Shown here: piece by piece, positions 11,213 through 22,268 of the stretch
Layout of the letters: every line of letters starts with the position of its first letter
Position numbering within the stretch: position 1 is the first letter of the stretch
Source of the DNA: Erodium maritimum
Taxonomy: Eukaryota; Streptophyta; Magnoliopsida; Geraniales; Geraniaceae
Reading direction: 5' to 3'
DNA: 64,000 nt
NCBI GenBank assembly: GCA_963921825.1
Contig: OY997589.1
Span: 52,136,546-52,200,545, forward strand
Notes under the pieces: generated by a model
Databases searched by the model: none
Told to the model about the DNA's origin: nothing
Seen by the model: only the letters and a program-made list of their open reading frames with translations
Made by a program: the position numbers and the translations under genes

Positions 11213-11683
11213 CAACAAGGGAATTGGAAGTGGCATGGGCTGGGCCCATGCACACTTGGCAGGAAAGATGAGACACCTGAGAATGTCTGCTTCTACTGCC
11301 AACAGCCTGGTCATTGGAACCGGGATTACAGGAAGTTCACGGCTGATCTGAAGAAGGGCAGTGGGACTACGCCTTCATCAAATAGCCTGGATGATCTGAA
11401 GAAGGGCAGTAAGACTGCGCCTTCATCAGGAAACCTGGATGATCTAAGGAAGGGCGGTGGGACCGTGCCTTCAATCGGTATTAACTCTATAGAGCTACAT
11501 CTCTCTACTTCCAAAGATTCATGGGTATTAGATACCATGACTGAATCTCACACATGCACTAATATATGGTGGCTGAAAGTAGGAGAGATTTGGAAAGCAC
11601 GAAATGGACCTCAGAGTTGTGGCAACTACAGTAGGATCCATGAGTCTTGCTTTGCCAAGAGGCCTTGTCTTAGTATTGTATAA
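11213..11683 (+). pseudogene. Copia zinc knuckle and protease remnant
   Basis: One open frame holds a zinc knuckle CFYCQQPGHWNRDY, in which the last cysteine of CX2CX4HX4C is tyrosine, then three short in-frame repeats (DDLKKGS.T.PSS, 11346-11475), then a protease start SWVLDTMTESHTC. In active copia proteases the motif is DTG, so the catalytic loop is altered. The frame ends within the protease. Confidence 0.82.
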
Positions 11684-12392
11684 TGTATATTGCATACCTA
11701 CTTTTAGTAGGAATATTATATCTGTATCCGTGTTTGACAAGGAAGGATATAATGTTAATATTGGAAATGGAGTTTTCAATGTTCTATGCAATGATATGTT
11801 TTATACCAGTACTGACATGGTTGGAGGATTGTACATATTAGATATGGGTAACAATGCCTCAAGTTCTATATATTCCGTTAATACCAAGAGGTCTAAATCC
11901 AACGATTTAAACCTAACTCTGTTATGGTACTGTCATTTGGGTCGCATAAACAAGAAGCGCCTATCAGCACTTCAGAAGTGCGGGCTTTCAGGTTCATTCG
12001 AATTCCATTCGATCGATAGGTGCAAGGTTTGTTTGATGGGAAAAATGACTAAAGTGCCCTTTATCGATCGCGATGAAAGGGCGGGTGAATTATTTGGGCT
12101 GATACACTCGAATGTGTGTAGACCAATAAGTTCACTTGCCAGGAGGGGTTTTAGATACTTTATCACATTTACTGATGATTACAGTAAATATGGTTATGTC
12201 TATTCGGTGAGACATAAGTCTGAAACTTTTGATAAATTCAAAGAGTTTAAGACTATAGTAGAAAACCAGCTCGACAAAGGTATTAAGGCACTTCGATTGG
12301 ATCGAGGTGGAAAATACTTGACCACAGAGTTATTAGATCATCTAAAAGAGAATGGGATCCTTTTGGAATGGACTCCTCCTAGGTCACTGTAG
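11604..12392 (+). pseudogene. Copia integrase, N-terminal and core remnant
   Basis: A 262-codon frame covers the end of protease, the integrase zinc domain and the catalytic core. Both zinc-domain histidines are replaced (WYCHLGRI where relatives have WH..LGH), but CKVCLMGKM keeps the cysteines. In the core the first aspartate is Asn (LIHSNVCRP), the second is present (FTDDYSKYGY), and the DRGGEY-type glutamate motif reads DRGGKY. At least two of the three catalytic acids are lost, so no strand-transfer activity is expected. The frame overlaps the protease frame because of an upstream frameshift. Confidence 0.85.
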
Positions 12393-12570
12393 TTGAAAGG
12401 TGTAGCCAAACGGAGAAATCGGACATTGTTAGACAATGGTCTGTTCCATGATTAGTTGGACTGATCTCCCAATCTCTTTTAGGGGTTTTGCTCTAGAGAC
12501 GACCGCATTCATAGTGAATCGGGCTTCGACGAATGGTGTGGAATGGACACCATTTTAAAAATGGTACGGG

Positions 12571-12840
12571 ATGATGCCCGCTTTGTCCTTCCTAAAGATT
12601 TGTGGTTGCGAGGCTTATGTGAAACATTTGGTTTCGACTAAGCTCGAACCAAGATCTGAGATATGCACCTTCGTGTGGTATCCCAAAGCAACAAGGGGAT
12701 ACTATTTCTACAATCCCAGTGAGAACATGGTGTTCGTCGCTTGGGGTGGGGTCTTTATGGAAAAGAAGTTTTGTTTCCAAAGACGTCATTGGGAGGACTG
12801 TGCATCTCGAAGAAATTCAGGATGGTACAGATCTGTCTAA
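12571..12840 (+). pseudogene. Copia integrase C-terminal fragment
   Basis: The frame contains the conserved copia stretch CEAYVKHLVSTKLEPRSE, then FVWYPKATRGYYFYNPSEN and VFVAWGGVFMEK, typical of the integrase end and linker before RT. Separated from the core by frameshifted sequence at 12393-12570. Confidence 0.8.
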
Positions 12841-12928
12841 ACCAATTGGCAACCCAGTAGAAAGGAGCCAGAGATTGTTGTAGAGTAAGAACCAATTCCT
12901 GTTACAATTCCGGAAGGTCCAAGGCGAT

Positions 12929-13300
12929 TTGAAAGGATCAATCTTCCACCTCCAAGATATGGTATCCGGAGGTGACAATGAAGTCATGGTGGATCACGAT
13001 GATCCAGCCACCTTTCAGGAAGTCGTGGATGGGCCCAACTCCGAGTTATGGCTGGGAGCCATGAGGGAGGAAATGCAATCCATGTCGGACAACCGAGTCT
13101 GGGAACCGGTTGATCCCATCAATGGTGTGAGGACCATAGGATGCAAATGGATCTTCAAGGTGAAGTTTGACATGGACGGCAACCCTCTGACCTACAAAGC
13201 TCAACTGGTGGCGAAAGGTTATAGGCAGATCCAATGGATTGACTATGAGGAAACCTTCTCCTTAGTGGCTATGGTCAAAATCGATCCAAATTCTTCTTGA
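12929..13300 (+). pseudogene. Copia reverse transcriptase, N-terminal part
   Basis: About 120 codons with ELWLGAMREEMQSM, VWEPVDP, IGCKWIFKVKFDMDG and YKAQLVAKGYRQ, the standard beginning of copia RT (palm/fingers). A frameshift near 13295 breaks it from the next segment. Confidence 0.87.
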
Positions 13301-13334
13301 CATAACTGCGTATCATAATTACGAGATATGGCAA

Positions 13335-13916
13335 GTGGATGTCAAAACCGCTTTCCTAAATGGAAATTTGACTGAGTACGTTTGTATGTCTCGGCCCAAA
13401 GGTTTTGACGATCCGAAGAATAAAGGAAAGATTTATAAGTTGTTGAAATCCATTTATGGATTGAAACGAACTTCTCGGAGTTGGATCCTTCGTTTTGATG
13501 AAGCTGTAATTGGATTTGGCTTAATCAAGAACGAGGATGAATCTTGCGTTTATAAGAAGGCTAGTGGGAGCAATATTACCTTTCTGGTTCTCATTGAAAA
13601 CGACATCCCAACCTTGCACGAGACTAAAGCTTGGTTGAGGAAGTGTTCTTCAATAAAGGACTTAGGCGATGCTTCTCATATCTTAAGGATTAAGATATGT
13701 AGAGATCGCACCAAGAGGGTCTTGGATTTAAGTCAGGGAACCTATGTGAACAAGGCATTGAGTAGGTTCTTAATGCTCGATTCAAAGAAAGGACTCTTAC
13801 CCACTAGTCATGGCATTCATCTCAGCAAGACTCAGTGTCCTAAGACACCTGATGAGCTGAAAAGGATGATGAGAATCCTATGCGCCTGGGGGCAGGATCG
13901 ATCATATATGCCATGA
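13335..13916 (+). pseudogene. Copia reverse transcriptase, C-terminal part lacking YVDD
   Basis: Begins WQVDVKTAFLNGNL (the first catalytic Asp is present) and continues through RPKGFDD, YGLKRTSRSW and IKDLGDASHIL. Where copia RTs read FLVLYVDD..., this copy reads FLVLIENDIPTL, with the junction at 13592/13593. Set against the family pattern as I recall it, this fits an in-frame loss of about seven residues that carried the two catalytic aspartates. The enzyme would be dead even without the frameshifts. Confidence 0.87.
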
Positions 13917-14487
13917 CATGTATGAGACCAGACGTCTCGTAAGCCTTATGTTGTACCAGTAGACATCATTCTAACCCGGGGGAAAGATGATGCTGAACTA
14001 GTCGTCGAAGGATGAGTAGACGCTAGTTTTCCAAGACAAATCCAGATGACTTTAGAAGTCAATCAGGATATGTGTTTACGCTGAATGGCAGAGCTTTAGC
14101 TGGGAAAGCGTAAAGCAAGATACCATTGCCGAATCTACGACAGAGGCCAAGTACATGGATGCTGCAGAGGCAGCTAAGGAGGCTATGTGGATTTGGAAAT
14201 TCATGGCAGGGCTGGGTGTAATTAAAAACCCATCCAGTCCGGTGAATCCATTTTGCGACAACACAAGGGCCATTGCGCAAGCTAAAAGCCTAGATCGCAT
14301 AACAAATCCAAACATGTACTGCGGCGTATCCACCTCATCAGATAAATACTGAACTGAGGTGAAGTGAAGATAACCGATATTGCAACAGATGATAACATAG
14401 CCAACTCGTTGACTAAGGCAGTGTCACTGCCTGAACATGTTAGACATGTAAAGTCGATGGGGACATATAGGAGTTTAGATTGGAACT
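13917..14487 (+). pseudogene. Copia RNase H remnant and 3' end of pol
   Basis: Recognisable pieces in changing frames include MRPDVS just after the previous stop, TTEAKYMDAAEAAKEAMWIWKF (about 14135-14200) and PFCDNTRAIAQAKS (about 14250-14290), the copia RNase H motifs. A degraded tail (near LPEHVRHVKSMGTYRS) ends before the polypurine tract. The YTDAS region around 14010-14060 is disrupted. Confidence 0.75.
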
Positions 14488-14503
14488 AGGGCAAGTGGGA
14501 GAT
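14488..14503 (+). promoter_or_regulatory. Copia polypurine tract
   Basis: AGGGCAAGTGGGAGAT abuts the 3' LTR and matches the usual copia form AAGTGGGAGAT/TGTTAG. It primes plus-strand DNA synthesis. Intact. Confidence 0.9.
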
Positions 14504-16191
14504 TGTTAGTCTTAGTGCCCGTAGTTCAATCCTAAATGTCCAAATGTATATATCATCGTTAGCAATAAAATTAAAGCGGCTTTATATTACTTATGTGTTG
14601 GAGTAATATATCGATGTGTGCTCTGATCTATGCCCACCATGCGAATAGAACCATAGATCGAGATAGATCACACTCGATGGGTCCCTAGTCAACAAAGCTT
14701 CACTAGAAGCGACTAGTATGAAAGATGGCTCTTTATGGCTTACGTTCTGTTAGTCATTGGAATGGGATTTCGGAGTCTGATCATAGATATCATGTGGGAC
14801 ATGATATTGGACGACCCGCCCTGAATATGTGCCATAGATTAAGTCATGAACATATTCAGTGTCGTAGCTTGTCATGTATCCTTAGACCAAGGAGTCTTTG
14901 TGATCGCTATGTAGTCAACAACTGAGTTTGACCTGAGCCTAACGTTGTCCGTAACAGGGCTTCCATAACGGCCAGGATTGGCTTGGGGACGGGCTACATG
15001 AGTGACACGAAAGGCGGCTAAGGGATTTATCCCTCATACTGAGGTATGGGAAAGATATCGGTTCTCGGCCGCTTGATCGAGAGTGACTGGAAGAATAGCA
15101 TGGCCATGCACATGATACTGGGTATCATATCTTCAGTCATCTCACATATCAAGGAACGGTGATTGAGAATAATAAGGATGACGGCTCTATGCCTTATCTC
15201 AATCAGGATATCGGAGATAAAAGGATAATGACAGGGACGACGGAAAGGTTAGAATCGACAGGGTCGATTCGTTATGTAGTGTCAGGCAATACTAAAGTCT
15301 CGTTAGTTGCCACTTAAATAGGATCAAGTAAAATGGGATTTTACGTTGATCTATTGACATGCATAAACCTAAGGGTCACACCGGAGGATGAAACTCATTG
15401 ACACATTTATGGAGAATGGCCAAAAGGGAGTTGTCTCGGGACATGACCAAAACTGGGTTTTGGGTCATGTGCCCGTAAGTGAATAGGACTTTACGGATCG
15501 AGATAAGGCTTGGAGTCTTGGGATTGATCGCGTCGGATAATGTTGGACATTTCCGGTATGGAAGGCATGGAGGCGATGAGCGAATCACGGGACCTCGTTG
15601 GAAATGACCACGGGCCATGTTCCAAGAGGCCCATGAAAGGCCCATGCAACCAAGGCCCATGGAACTAATTAATCAAGTCTTGATTAATTAGTACTAAGTA
15701 AGCAAGACAAGGATTAAGGTGTTGGTGATTCACCACCTAACCCAATCTTGTCTTGCCATACTTTGTCCTATTTACACCTTACTTGACACCATACTTGTCC
15801 CATGCCTTTAGTTGGACAAGTATGGGTTTTGTTATGTTTAAGTCATCTTTTTTCAACATAACAAACACAAGACAAGAATAGGAAACACATTTTCTCTCCC
15901 TCTTCCATGGCCATTTCGGGTTTGGCTAGTTTCCTCCTCCATTTTTGTGTTCTTGAGTCCTCAAAGAGAAGAACTACGTGGCTTTGATTCCCATGTGGAT
16001 ACGTAGGCGTCTTGGAGACTCAAGCCAATCATTCGTTAACCGGTGTTCTTGTTTTGGTAAGAACTAGTGCTGAATTTTTCTCTTGTTAATCCATTCTTTG
16101 TTAGTTGTTTCATGGTTCTAATTGTCTCTTGGTTTTCATTGATTTTCCGCTGCGAGTTGGTTCATCTCCAACCTTACCTCGAGACCCAACA
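14504..16191 (+). repeat. Copia 3' LTR
   Basis: 1688 bp, offset 6780 from the 5' LTR, with one visible difference (G at 14759 against A at 7979). It includes the perfect palindrome at 15664-15692. Followed by the CCTCT target duplicate. Confidence 0.95.
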
Positions 16192-16196
16192 CCTCT
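16192..16196. repeat. Target-site duplication of the copia element (right copy)
   Basis: CCTCT following the copia LTR terminus CCCAACA; pairs with 7719-7723. Confidence 0.93.
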
Positions 16197-16534
16197 TCCT
16201 GCGCGGCCCTCACCGGGACTGCGGCTGCCTCTGGTGCTGGCGAAGCCGACTCTCGGCTGGCGATGATCGCCACCAAACTCTGAACGGTCCTGGTAAGCTC
16301 ATCCAGGGCAGTCATCACTGGAGGGTCCGCGACTGGCGGAACACTGGGGGTGCCTGCAGACGGCCCCGCGTCACTCCTCCTGTCTTCTCCGACAGGAGTA
16401 CCCTGTGCCTCCGCATAGTCGGCGGGCTCGACGGTCGGCACCCTCCCTGGTGCCCCTGCTGACCGTCCCCGCCGGCCTCGCGTGGGTGCCTGGCCCCGTG
16501 TTCCTGATGGTCGTCCCCGCTTACCGCGAGCCAT
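16192..16534 (-). pseudogene. gag: Element 1 gag, N-terminal part
   Basis: Start chosen at ATG 16534-16532 (MARGKRGRPSGTRG), the first Met of the basic Gag N-terminus conserved in elements 2 and 3. The open frame extends further up in all three copies ([16 protein letters not shown]), so an earlier start is possible. The segment is rich in Arg, Gly, Pro and Ala, followed by a helical stretch ([15 protein letters not shown]). The copia insertion interrupts it; the reading frame would continue correctly into the piece at 7718 if the insertion and one target copy were absent. Confidence 0.88.
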
Positions 16535-17168
16535 AAACAATATCCTCTGCACGGATACACGCAAACGTTCAGTTTGCGAACTTAAATAAAAACGACAGTA
16601 CAAAAGCACTAACGTCCACCCGCTTAAGCTTACACTAACGTGCTTATCACTAAAGCGCTACACCACTCAAGCTAAACGTACTTTATATACTAGCATTAGT
16701 AAACGAGACCGCACCGACGTGCACCAAACAAGCGGCGGCAAACCAACCCGCACAACACGACGACCCCCGTTCACCGGGCCAATCAAAAATCAAACATATG
16801 CCCATAGGGCCAATCAAGTTCAAGACATGCCAACAGGGCCAATAATTTTAAAACCTTCACCCTTTCATTTTAAAACTTCGTTCCTTGACATCACGTAGTT
16901 ACAACCCGGTTCAGGCGTCCCCGAACCACGTTGTACCGACTTGACATCAACACCGTCACGTTCGACTACAGGAGCGCTCCTGAGTCGACCCGCGAAAGTT
17001 AAAAACAGTTCACGCAATCACACACAATCAGTATGCCAGCAACAAAATACTGTAACATACGCACAAACACAAAGAAGACTCAAGACATGACGGGTCTACA
17101 CTGACTCGACTCTCCCCCCTAAGTGACGGACAGTCCGAGGTTTGAAACCTCGAGCTCTGATACCAAGC
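16535..17168 (-). other. Element 1 untranslated leader
   Basis: About 630 bases between gag and the 5' LTR. Includes the primer site at 17154-17165, then in sense a near-perfect hairpin CGAGGTTT-C-AAACCTCG, and three copies of a GCCC/GGGCCAA motif at about 16770-16850. Both the post-primer hairpin and the triple repeat recur in element 2 and, less regularly, element 3, so they may be packaging or dimerisation signals. Confidence 0.7.
17154..17165 (-). promoter_or_regulatory. Primer binding site of element 1
   Basis: In sense orientation TGGTATCAGAGC, three bases from the 5' LTR end. Same tRNA-iMet-type site as the other elements. Confidence 0.93.
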
Positions 17169-17443
17169 TGTCACGCCCCAATTTCAGCGAACCGAACTCG
17201 GGACGCGAACATTTAAAACATGAACACTTAAAACCTGTTTTGAATAAAACTCTGATATTTCCATTTACTTACCAAAAATAATAATAGTATTTACAATACA
17301 AAAACGTCCCAACAAGTGGACAAGGTACACATCCGTCACTAGACTCAACAAAAGTAAAGACCAGACTCCGCTCCAAGCTCCATGGACTTCAAGAGCTAAC
17401 CTAGTCCGTCCGGTGATCAGTACCTGTAGGAAAAGCAGCTAGG

Positions 17444-17461
17444 GGTGAGCGTTCGCTCACC
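17444..17461 (-). promoter_or_regulatory. Invariant LTR hairpin, element 1 5' LTR
   Basis: Same 18-nt hairpin as at 326-343. In this LTR it would lie in the transcribed leader, just before the pyrimidine tract and CAG/GTAC. Confidence 0.75.
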
Positions 17462-17753
17462 TCCACGGATAACAGACTGACTATGGCATAATTAGCAGAA
17501 AAAGCCAGTAACACTAAAACCAAACCCAACGCCGGGACTACAGTCCCCAACTCAAGTACTCAACTGACCCACAACCCGTCACCTTCCTCAACAGACTCGA
17601 CACTCGATAAAAACAGTGTAAACCCAATACAACTATCGACGACCTCCTCAAGGACTCGAACGAAACGACACAACACCAAACAAGATCACAAAGGATCGCA
17701 CACCAGCTGCTCAGTAACCAATCTCAATCAGGTCAGGGTTCGACCTATCGCAA

Positions 17754-18132
17754 TTCCTCGACACGAAGTCGGATCAGGCTGTCGACCTTTCAAACTCGCA
17801 ATTCCTCGACACTAAGTCGGATCAGGCTGTCGACCTTTAAAACTCGCAATTCATCGACACTAAGTCGGATCAGGCTGTCGACCTTTAGAACTCGCAATTC
17901 ATCGACACTAAGTCGGATCAGGCTGTCGACCTTTAAAACTCGCAATTCATCGACACTAAGTCGGATCAGGCTGTCGACCTTTAGAACTCGCAATTCATCG
18001 ACACTAAGTCGGATCAGGCTGTCGACCTTTAGAACTCGCAATTCATCGACACTAAGTCGGATCAGGCTGTCGACCTTTAGAACTCGCAATTCATCGACAC
18101 TAAGTCGGATCAGGCTGTCGACCTTTAGAACT
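17754..18132 (-). repeat. 48-bp minisatellite, 8 copies (5' LTR)
   Basis: Same copy number and order of variants as the array in the 3' LTR, as expected for LTRs made together by reverse transcription. No sign of expansion since insertion. Confidence 0.93.
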
Positions 18133-20328
18133 CACCACCCCAGGTAACCACAATCGCAATCACAGGCAAGTTCAATCACACAGGCACTCAAGGCCCCTCA
18201 AGACACCTCAACAGTCAAGACTCGGGTTCAACAACCCCACGGGCACTCACTGCCACTCAAGACACCAAATTAAATACACGGCTCTCATGGCCACCCCGAC
18301 TCAACAATTAAATACGGGCTCTCAAGGCCACCCAAACTCAACAATTAAATACGGGCTCTCAAGGCCACCCAAACTCAACAATTAAATACAGGCTCTCAAG
18401 GCCACCCAAACTCAACAATTAAATACGGGCTCTCAAGGCCACCCAAACTCAACAATTAAATACGGGCTCTCAAGGCCACCCAAACTCAACAATTAAATAC
18501 AGGCTCTCAAGGCCACCCAACTCAACAATTAAATAAAACGCACGACAACCTCCGGCATACTCGATGCCTCCAACGGTCCTAAAATCACTAGTTTCACAAA
18601 CAACCTCCGGGCATGGTCATATGCCTCCAGTAATTCAATTATCGCTAAGTTCTCTGTTCCTACGACACTACTAAGTGTCACATGCTTTTCTCTTGAACGC
18701 TACAATCCCGTATCATGCTTTTCTAATAATTAAATAAATCTACTCAACCCACGACACACCGGTGTCACATGCAATTCTACTATTAACTTTCCCTAATCAG
18801 GGCCGAGATCCGGCTACTTTTCCCTACCTCGTATATAGATCCAAAAGCGCTCCAACAAAACCCGAAGTGGACCTAGTCACTCGCCGAGCTTTCCCTTGCC
18901 TCGGCCCGTAGCACGATCTAAAAGAACACAAATTCAAAGTACTTTTAAACTAGTACGAATAAACCGAAAATTAATAAACTTAACGCCCAAACGTAACCCC
19001 GACAATGTCGGTCACTCCCAAACTTCCCAATTATTCGATAATGCCGATAAAGGACCCGTAAGGGCCAGATTCACCCGTCATGGCGAATCTGCCCGGTTTT
19101 GGTTAATTGCCTTCCGGGGCTCCAAAAGCCCCCGTTTTCGATTCTACGGTCTTAGAATAATTCAAGGAACCCAACGCACTTGACGGAATTGAATTCCGAC
19201 TTCTAAGTCAATTAATTAACGTTTAAAGTTTCCAAAACCCGTTAATTACAACTTCTCCAATTTAATTCCAAATTTCGATTCGATTAAGGATAAAGTGGTC
19301 CGGGGGACGTTTTAAACCACCCGAACATTAAAACCCGAGCAACCGAGCATATGGGCCCCACCCAAGAGGCTTGGCCGTGCCCTAGGGTTTGAGGGAGGGG
19401 CTCGGCCACCAAGTGGTGGCTGCTGCCACCTCCGGCCAGCCACCACATGGCCGGCCGGCCACCACCCACGGTGGCCGGAGCTCCTCCCGAGCCTCCGGTC
19501 ACCGGAAAACGTGAAATTAAACCCCCAACACTTCTAAAACGTCTCCAACACCTCCCCACACTCTACACAACCCTAAGCCTTAGTTTATAACCAAACCCTA
19601 GCTCTTGAAAATAATCAAAACGAGAATCGGTTCGGGTATTACCGTAGAGGAGAACGAGGGGAACGGGATTGCTCTTTGCTTTGACTCGATCCAAGGGCTC
19701 GATCACAAACCCTAGCTCAACCTCCCTTCTTCTCTCTTCTTCTCCTTCTCCTTCTCTCTCTAAAACCTCTCTTCTAATTTCTAATTTAATTAAAACTAAC
19801 AACTAACTCCCAAAAACTCCCCCCTTTTACCCATGTTCGGCCAACACTTCCCAACCACACCTTTTCCCTCCAAAAATTACACCACCATATAATTGACAAG
19901 TGTCAAGGTGGGTCCCAACCTTTTGGAAAATATCTAGTTGATATTTTCCAATCAGATTCGCGAAAAACGGACGTTTCGGGCCCCGAACGGGCACTTTTCC
20001 CAAAAAAAATTTAAACTGGACGGGCTTCAAGGAAACGGCCCAACTAAGACCGCTACGACGACGGCTAAGCTTTTCGGGTCCAAAACGGTCCTCGAATGGA
20101 CCAAAACGTCGCTCGGGTGACTTTTCCAGCGAAAAATCAATCTTTCCCAAAATGACCAGGAAGTTGCCCTGAGTCCCCCGTAACTCATTTTAGTCGATAA
20201 CGGGGTCAACTTAAGTCCGGCATGACCCTCGGGGTCAATTTAAGTTAAGTTAAGTGTCTGTCTTAAAATTTTTAAATTTTCCTGTTTTTCGCAGGTTTGA
20301 CTGACGTTGACCAGAAGTGGTTATTACA

Positions 20329-20333
20329 CCTCT
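20329..20333. repeat. Target-site duplication of element 1 (right copy)
   Basis: CCTCT right after the LTR terminus TTATTACA; pairs with 46-50. Confidence 0.93.
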
Positions 20334-21974
20334 AGTTGTGTATAGGCATTGATATGCCTATTAAAGTTCCCCACCAACCGTGGAAAAACTCAATTCGAGA
20401 CCATTTGGGCTTAAAACAAAATACCCTCTCATCTAGACATACACCATAATGTTTAAGAAGTCAATAGTAGTAACAAATTGTTCTTTTTGTCCATTAATGG
20501 ACTCATATGGGCTTCTAAGTTGTGTATACAAATAGATATTCGTATTAAAGTACCCCAACTACTGTGGGAACCCAATCCGAGACAATTTGGACTCCAAACA
20601 AGTTTTTTCTCTAATCTAGACATACTATAGTATTTAAGAAATAAATAGGAGTAACAAATTGTTCTTTTTGTCCCTCAAAGAACTCATATGGGCCTCTAGT
20701 TGTTTATACATATAGATATGCCTATTAAAGTACTCCCACAAACCTTGGGAACCCAAATCCGAGACCGTTTGTGATTGAAACAATATAGTCTTTCATCTAG
20801 ACATATTGTAATATGTAAGAAACCAGGAGTAACAAAATGTTCTTTTTGTTCCTCAAGGGACTCCTATGGGCCTCAAGTTGTGTATCAGCATTGATATGCC
20901 TATTAAAGTTCCCCACCAACCGTGTAAAAACTCAATTCGAGACCATTTGGGCTTAAAACAAAATACCCTCTCATCTAGACATACACCATAATGTTTAAGA
21001 AGTCAATAGTAGTAACAAATTGTTCTTTTTGTCCATTAAAGGACTCATATGGGCTTCTAAGTTGTGTATACAAATAGATATTCCTATTAAAGTACCCCAA
21101 CTACTGTGGGAACCCAATCCGAGACAATTTGGACTCCAAACAAGTTTTTCTCTCATCTAGACATACTATAGTATTTAAGAAATAAATAGGAGTAACAAAT
21201 TGTTCTTTTTGTCCCTCAAAGGACTCATATGGGCCTCTAGTTGTTTATACACATAGATATGCCTATTAAAGTACTCCCACAAACCTTGGGAACCCAAATC
21301 CGAGACCGTTTGTGATTGAAACAATATAGTCTTTCATCTAGACATATTGTAATATGTAAGAAACCAGGAGTAACAAAATGTTCTTTTTGTTCCTCAAGGG
21401 ACTCCTATGGGCCTCAAGTTGTGTATAAGCATTGATATGCCTATTAAAGTTCCCCACCAACCGTGTAAAAACTCAATTCGAGACCATTTGGGCTTAAAAC
21501 AAAATACCCTCTCATCTAGACATACACCATAATGTTTAAGAAGTCAATAGTAGTAACAAATTGTTCTTTTTGTCCATTAAAGGACTCATATGGGATTCTA
21601 AGTTGTGTATGCAAATAGATATTCCTATTAAAGTACCCCAACTACTGTGGTAACCCAATCCGAGACAATTTGGACTCTAAACAAGTTTTTCTCTCATCTA
21701 GACATACTATAGTATTTAAGAAATAAATAGGAGTAACAAATTGTTCTTTTTGTCCCTCAAAGGACTCATATGGGCCTCTAGTTGTTTATACACATAGATA
21801 TGCCTATTAAAGTACTCCCACAAACCTTGGGAACCCAAATCCGAGACCGTTTGTGATTGAAACAATATAGTCTTTCATCTAGACATATTGTAATATGTAA
21901 GAAACCAGGAGTAACAAAATGTTCTTTTTGTTCCTCAAGGGACTCCTATGGGCCTCTAGTTGTGTATAGGCATT

Positions 21975-21979
21975 GATAT
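21975..21979. repeat. Target-site duplication of element 2 (left copy)
   Basis: GATAT before TGTCACG; the same bases follow the other LTR at 33439-33443. It lies 17-21 bases into an A monomer. Confidence 0.93.
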
Positions 21980-22250
21980 TGTCACGCACCAATTTCAGCG
22001 AACCGAAACTAGGGACGCGAACGTTCAAAAAGTTACAAAACTTAAACCTGTTTTCGATGAATCACCTAAAAAGTCAGTTTAGTTCCACAAAAGAATAATA
22101 TTTACATCTCAAAATAAAAGTCCCACACTTGGACAAAACGAGATACACGTCTCTAGACTCAAACACCCAGCAACCCGCTTCAGGCTCTTCAAGCTTCAGA
22201 AGCTCACCTAGTCCGGACTACGAACGGTACCTGTAGGAAAAGCAGCTAGG

Positions 22251-22268
22251 GGTGAGCGTTCGCTCACC
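22251..22268 (-). promoter_or_regulatory. Invariant LTR hairpin, element 2 3' LTR
   Basis: The same GGTGAGCG/CGCTCACC arms as in element 1, although surrounding LTR sequence has diverged. In sense it is preceded by TACTAATTATGCC, a good branch-point match. Confidence 0.75.

Larger units (their letters stand above)
7724..16191 (+). mobile_element. Ty1/copia retrotransposon, defective but very recently inserted
   Basis: An 8468-bp copia element on the plus strand inside gag of element 1. LTRs of 1688 bp (7724-9411 and 14504-16191) begin TGTTAGTC and end CCCAACA; by eye they differ at one base (A at 7979, G at 14759). It has a tRNA-iMet-type primer site, a polypurine tract and a 5-bp target duplication. 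The interior shows copia order (gag, protease, integrase, RT, RNase H), but with frameshifts, lost active-site residues and an apparent deletion of the RT YVDD motif. The contrast between fresh LTRs and old coding damage points to mobilisation in trans. The lineage within copia is not resolved. Confidence 0.95.
51..20328 (-). mobile_element. Gypsy element 1: Tekay/Del-type chromovirus, full length, split by a copia insertion
   Basis: A complete Ty3/gypsy LTR retrotransposon read on the minus strand. It has two 3160-bp LTRs (51-3210 and 17169-20328), a tRNA-iMet-type primer site, a polypurine tract and a single gag-pol frame ordered gag, protease, reverse transcriptase, RNase H, integrase, chromodomain. 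That order and the terminal chromodomain-like segment place it in the Tekay/Del chromoviruses. By eye the LTRs differ at only about five positions, all C/T transitions, so insertion was recent. A copia element at 7724-16191 interrupts gag; without it the element is about 11.8 kb. Two nonsense codons (6889-6891 and 6280-6282) also break the frame, so it cannot make a full polyprotein. Confidence 0.95.
17169..20328 (-). repeat. Element 1, 5' LTR
   Basis: 3160 bp, the promoter-bearing copy in sense orientation. It carries the 48-bp array (17754-18132), the 37-bp array (18279-18535), the invariant hairpin (17444-17461) and the donor/acceptor-like signals (19642 and 17424). Differences from the 3' LTR are few and are all C/T. 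A TATA-like TTATAAAC in sense at about 19581-19589 is a weak promoter candidate. Confidence 0.95.
20329..21979. repeat. Satellite array with A-B-C higher-order repeat, three units
   Basis: Three 540-541-bp units of monomers A (184 bp), B (179-180) and C (178). Monomer starts: A 20335, B 20519, C 20699, A 20877, B 21061, C 21240, A 21418, B 21602, C 21781. All monomers share CTAGACATA, AGTAACAAA and CTC(C/A)TATGGG. B has TACAAATAGATATTCC; C has GAAACAATATAGTC. The second and third units are almost identical, so amplification is by 540-bp units. Right edge: GATAT, the insertion site of element 2. Confidence 0.95.

Noticed and set aside
20401-20420. CENP-B-box-like motif around TTCGAGACCATTTGGG
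   Set aside because: The spaced core (TTCG, A, CGGG) is not matched at the required positions.
20335-20518. Resemblance of the CTCATATGGG segment to the Arabidopsis 180-bp centromere repeat
   Set aside because: Only a short stretch seemed similar, from memory; not enough to claim homology or a Brassicaceae origin. A database search would decide.
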